Shown: positions 61,595 through 64,000 of the stretch, piece after piece
Layout: every line of letters starts with the position of its first letter
How positions within the stretch are numbered: position 1 is the stretch's first letter
NCBI GenBank assembly: GCA_024397875.1
Contig: CP073345.1
Location: 62,001-126,000 of the forward strand
Direction of reading: 5' to 3'
Source: Amphritea atlantica
GTDB lineage: Bacteria; Pseudomonadota; Gammaproteobacteria; Pseudomonadales; Balneatricaceae
DNA: 64,000 bases
The notes under the pieces: model-generated
The model's input: the letters and a program-made list of their open reading frames with translations, nothing else
What the model was told of the DNA's origin: nothing
Database searches by the model: none
Program-made: the position numbers and the translations under genes

Positions 61595-61688
61595 ACCATT
61601 TGCGGACGCAAATGCGAGCGAGCAAATCCAAGCAAAGCCCCTTTGCGCCAGGATTAACGATGCGACTTTTGATATGGCCGCACAGAAG
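61595..61688. repeat. 94-bp structured repeat, copy 1
   Basis: Begins ACCATTTGCGGACGCAAATG (8-bp stem CATTTGCG/CGCAAATG) and ends GATATGGCCGCACAGAAG. A central stem-loop has outer pairs AATCC/GGATT and inner GCAAAG/CTTTGC. Confidence 0.85.
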
Positions 61689-61744
61689 CCAGAAATACAC
61701 CGGATTCCAGCCAGCGATAAAACGACGAAGAGATAAATCACCCA

Positions 61745-61838
61745 ACCATTTGCGGACGCAAATGCGAGCGAGTTAAGTCCAGCAAAGTTCCTTTGCGCCT
61801 GACTTAACAATGCGACTTTTGATATGGCCGCACAGAAG
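61745..61838. repeat. 94-bp structured repeat, copy 2
   Basis: Same length and ends as copy 1, 150 bp away. The central stem reads TTAAGTC/GACTTAA here; two base pairs differ from copy 1 on both arms, so pairing is kept. Confidence 0.85.
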
Positions 61839-61888
61839 TTTGAAAGACACAACACTTCAGCCATATCAAAAAACACAAAAGCAAGAAC

Positions 61889-61918
61889 AAAAAAAGGCTC
61901 CCGAAGGAGCCTTTTTTG
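61889..61918 (-). terminator. Terminator of the fusA-tuf (str) operon
   Basis: On the minus strand AAAAAAGGCTCC, loop TTCG, GGAGCCTTTTTTT, ending 13 bp past the tuf stop. Confidence 0.92.
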
Positions 61919-61930
61919 CATCAGCGAAGA

Positions 61931-63154
61931 TTATTCGATGATTTTAGCTACAACGCCTGCACCGACAGTACGACCGCCTTCACGGATCGCAAAGCGCAGA
62001 CCTTCTTCCATCGCGATTGGGTTGATCAGGGTAACATCCATCTTGATGTTATCGCCTGGCATTACCATCTCAACGCCTTCTGGAAGCTCACAAGCACCGG
62101 TGATGTCAGTTGTACGGAAGTAGAACTGTGGACGGTAGCCTTTGAAGAATGGCGTGTGACGACCACCTTCATCTTTTGACAATACGTATACTTCACCTTC
62201 GAAACGAGTGTGAGGAGTAATTGTACCCGGCTTAGCCAGTACCTGACCACGCTCAACGTCATCACGCTTAGTACCACGCAGCAGCGCACCGATGTTCTCA
62301 CCTGCACGACCTTCGTCAAGCAGCTTACGGAACATCTCTACACCTGTACAGGTAGTAGTCTGAGTGTCACGGATACCAACGATCTGAATCTCTTCACCCG
62401 TTCTAACGATACCACGCTCTACACGGCCAGTTACTACAGTACCACGACCAGAGATAGAGAATACGTCCTCGATAGGCATCAGGAATGGCTGATCGATCGC
62501 ACGCTCTGGCTCAGGGATATAGCTATCCAGAGCTTCTACCAGCTTAGCTACAGCAGTGGTACCCAGACCGTTCTCATCTTCACCGTTCAGCGCCATAAGG
62601 GCAGAACCAGCGATGATTGGAGTGTCGTCACCCGGGAAGTCGTACTGGTCCAGCAGCTCACGCAGCTCCATTTCAACCAGTTCCAGCATCTCTGCGTATT
62701 CTTCAGAGTCAACACCGCCACAATCTTCAGCCAGCAGGTCAGCTTTGTTCAGGAATACTACGATGTAAGGTACACCAACCTGACGGGACAGCAGGATGTG
62801 CTCACGAGTCTGTGGCATAGGGCCATCAGTCGCGCCACATACCAGAATTGCTCCGTCCATCTGTGCAGCACCGGTGATCATGTTTTTTACATAATCCGCG
62901 TGTCCTGGGCAGTCAACGTGCGCGTAGTGACGAACAGAAGAATCGTACTCAACGTGAGAAGTTGCGATAGTAATACCACGCTCACGCTCTTCTGGTGCAT
63001 TGTCGATACCGTCAAAAGCAACAGCCTTACCACCGAAAACCTCAGCACATACACGAGTCAGTGCAGCTGTCAGAGTAGTTTTACCGTGGTCAACGTGGCC
63101 GATTGTACCAACGTTAACGTGCGGTTTATTACGTTCAAATTGTTCTTTAGCCAC
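61931..63154 (-). CDS. tuf: Elongation factor Tu
   Basis: 407 residues. GTPase motifs [21 protein letters not shown] and NKADLL (NKCD is more usual). Domains 2 and 3 are complete; the protein ends [10 protein letters not shown]. Brings aminoacyl-tRNA to the ribosome. Follows fusA by 30 nt and is closed by a terminator. Gammaproteobacteria often carry a second copy elsewhere. Confidence 0.98.
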   Translation of the reverse strand: MAKEQFERNKPHVNVGTIGHVDHGKTTLTAALTRVCAEVFGGKAVAFDGIDNAPEERERGITIATSHVEYDSSVRHYAHVDCPGHADYVKNMITGAAQMDGAILVCGATDGPMPQTREHILLSRQVGVPYIVVFLNKADLLAEDCGGVDSEEYAEMLELVEMELRELLDQYDFPGDDTPIIAGSALMALNGEDENGLGTTAVAKLVEALDSYIPEPERAIDQPFLMPIEDVFSISGRGTVVTGRVERGIVRTGEEIQIVGIRDTQTTTCTGVEMFRKLLDEGRAGENIGALLRGTKRDDVERGQVLAKPGTITPHTRFEGEVYVLSKDEGGRHTPFFKGYRPQFYFRTTDITGACELPEGVEMVMPGDNIKMDVTLINPIAMEEGLRFAIREGGRTVGAGVVAKIIE

Positions 63155-63184
63155 GATTAATTCCTCATTAATATATTGGGCAAA

Positions 63185-64000
63185 TTATCTTGCATTGATT
63201 ATAGCTTCAGCGACGTTATTTGGCGCCTCAGCATAATCAAAGAATTCCATTGAGTATGTTGCACGACCCTGGGTAGCCGAACGCAGATCGGTAGCATAAC
63301 CAAACATCTCGCCCAGTGGAACCTGCGCATTGATTATCTTACCGGAACTGCAATCATCCATACCCTGAACCAGACCACGACGACGGTTCAGGTCACCCAT
63401 CACGTCACCCATGTAATCTTCGGGCGTTACAACCTCTACCTTCATCATCGGCTCAAGCACACAGGGACTTGCTTCCTGTGCAAATTTCTTAAGCGCCTGG
63501 GAGGCAGCAATTTTAAACGCCATCTCGTTAGAGTCAACTTCATGAAAGGATCCATCATAGAGACGGGCCTTCAGGCCGATCAGCGGATAGCCGGCAATAA
63601 CGCCGTTCTTCATCTGCTCCTCGATACCCTTTTCAATCGCCGGGATGTATTCCTTAGGAATCGCACCACCTACGACCTCATTGATGAACTCCAGCCCTTC
63701 CTTGTCAGACGGACTAAACTCAATGACTACATGGCCATACTGACCACGACCACCAGACTGACGAATAAACTTATGGTTTGCTTCGACAGACTGACGGATT
63801 TTCTCGCGATAGGCTACCTGCGGCTTACCGATGTTCGCTTCAACGCTGAATTCACGCTTCATACGATCCACCAGAATATCCAGGTGCAATTCGCCCATAC
63901 CAGAGATAATTGTCTGACCCGTTTCTGGATCGGTTGCCACCCGGAATGAAGGATCTTCCTGGGCAAGCTTGCCCAGTGCGATACCCATTTTTTCCTGGTC
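63185..64000 (-). CDS. fusA: Elongation factor G (C-terminal part)
   Basis: Runs off the right edge; the reading frame stays open to the last base ([20 protein letters not shown]). The present 271 codons cover domains [53 protein letters not shown] and [19 protein letters not shown]. The GTPase domain lies outside the window. Position before tuf identifies fusA rather than a paralogue. Confidence 0.97.
   Translation of the reverse strand, partial: DQEKMGIALGKLAQEDPSFRVATDPETGQTIISGMGELHLDILVDRMKREFSVEANIGKPQVAYREKIRQSVEANHKFIRQSGGRGQYGHVVIEFSPSDKEGLEFINEVVGGAIPKEYIPAIEKGIEEQMKNGVIAGYPLIGLKARLYDGSFHEVDSNEMAFKIAASQALKKFAQEASPCVLEPMMKVEVVTPEDYMGDVMGDLNRRRGLVQGMDDCSSGKIINAQVPLGEMFGYATDLRSATQGRATYSMEFFDYAEAPNNVAEAIINAR

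Larger units (their letters stand above)
61328..61930. other. 603-bp gap between rpsJ and tuf
   Basis: No credible gene. From the tuf side it holds the tuf terminator, two 94-bp repeats, a degenerate third hairpin (61555-61571), and then the S10 promoter and leader. The leader has ACCCC/GGGGT and GGC-GAAA-GCC followed by seven T, which may act as a weak attenuator. Confidence 0.7.

Noticed and set aside
61595..61838. CRISPR-like array in the tuf-rpsJ gap
   Set aside because: Only two long units with internal stems, no short regular repeats and no cas genes.
62210..63160. 316-codon plus-strand reading frame opposite tuf
   Set aside because: Shadow frame caused by the codon bias of tuf.

Overview
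The window is chromosomal DNA of a gammaproteobacterium. Gene order (bamD-rluD, thiO, type IV minor pilins, fkpB-lspA-ileS-ribF-murJ, rpsT, proB-obg-rpmA-rplU, ispB) follows the Pseudomonas arrangement. The neighbourhood of fabA-fabB, the nucleoside ABC transporter and the rplQ-to-uvrA-ssb junction suggests a marine Oceanospirillales-type organism; that assignment is inference. Nearly all of the sequence is coding, and no rRNA, tRNA, phage or CRISPR was seen.

Layout. 1-3620: rluD (partial), bamD, nadE, thiO. 3822-14146: two adjacent minus-strand sets of type IV minor pilin genes. The upstream set (B) is pilV-pilW-pilX-pilY1-pilE-fimT and looks canonical. The downstream set (A) is pilE-fimT-pilW-pilX-pilV, has no pilY1, and ends in an unusually large PilV with a duplicated cysteine-containing region. 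14245-20708: fkpB, lspA, ileS, ribF, murJ. 20981-25686: rpsT, proB, obg, rpmA, rplU, ispB. 25892-33461: tpm, fabAB, two acyltransferases interleaved with moaC, then moaA, a SirB-like protein and an RmlD-like reductase.

33681-40630 looks like a nucleoside/nucleobase uptake locus: a RutR-like TetR regulator, a BMP-type ABC transporter (ATPase, two permeases, binding protein) and a 2-oxoglutarate/Fe(II)-type oxygenase. Three RutR-like palindromes lie before the ATPase gene and before the binding-protein gene and tie the locus together. 40867-44949: a TerB-like protein, ssb and divergent uvrA. 45084-47419: a small LysR/alcohol-dehydrogenase island with a decayed monooxygenase gene, lying between uvrA and the ribosomal block.

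47566-64000 (minus strand): str end (fusA partial, tuf) followed by the S10, spc and alpha ribosomal protein operons through rpoA and rplQ, with secY inside. Strong sigma-70 promoters can be read before rpsJ, rpsM, rplU and rpsT; three share the same GC-rich discriminator. The 600-bp gap between tuf and rpsJ holds two 94-bp repeats whose differences include two compensatory stem changes, which points to a structured element. A second dispersed repeat family (GTGGCTAGAACGTC) follows the stop codons of ispB and uvrA.
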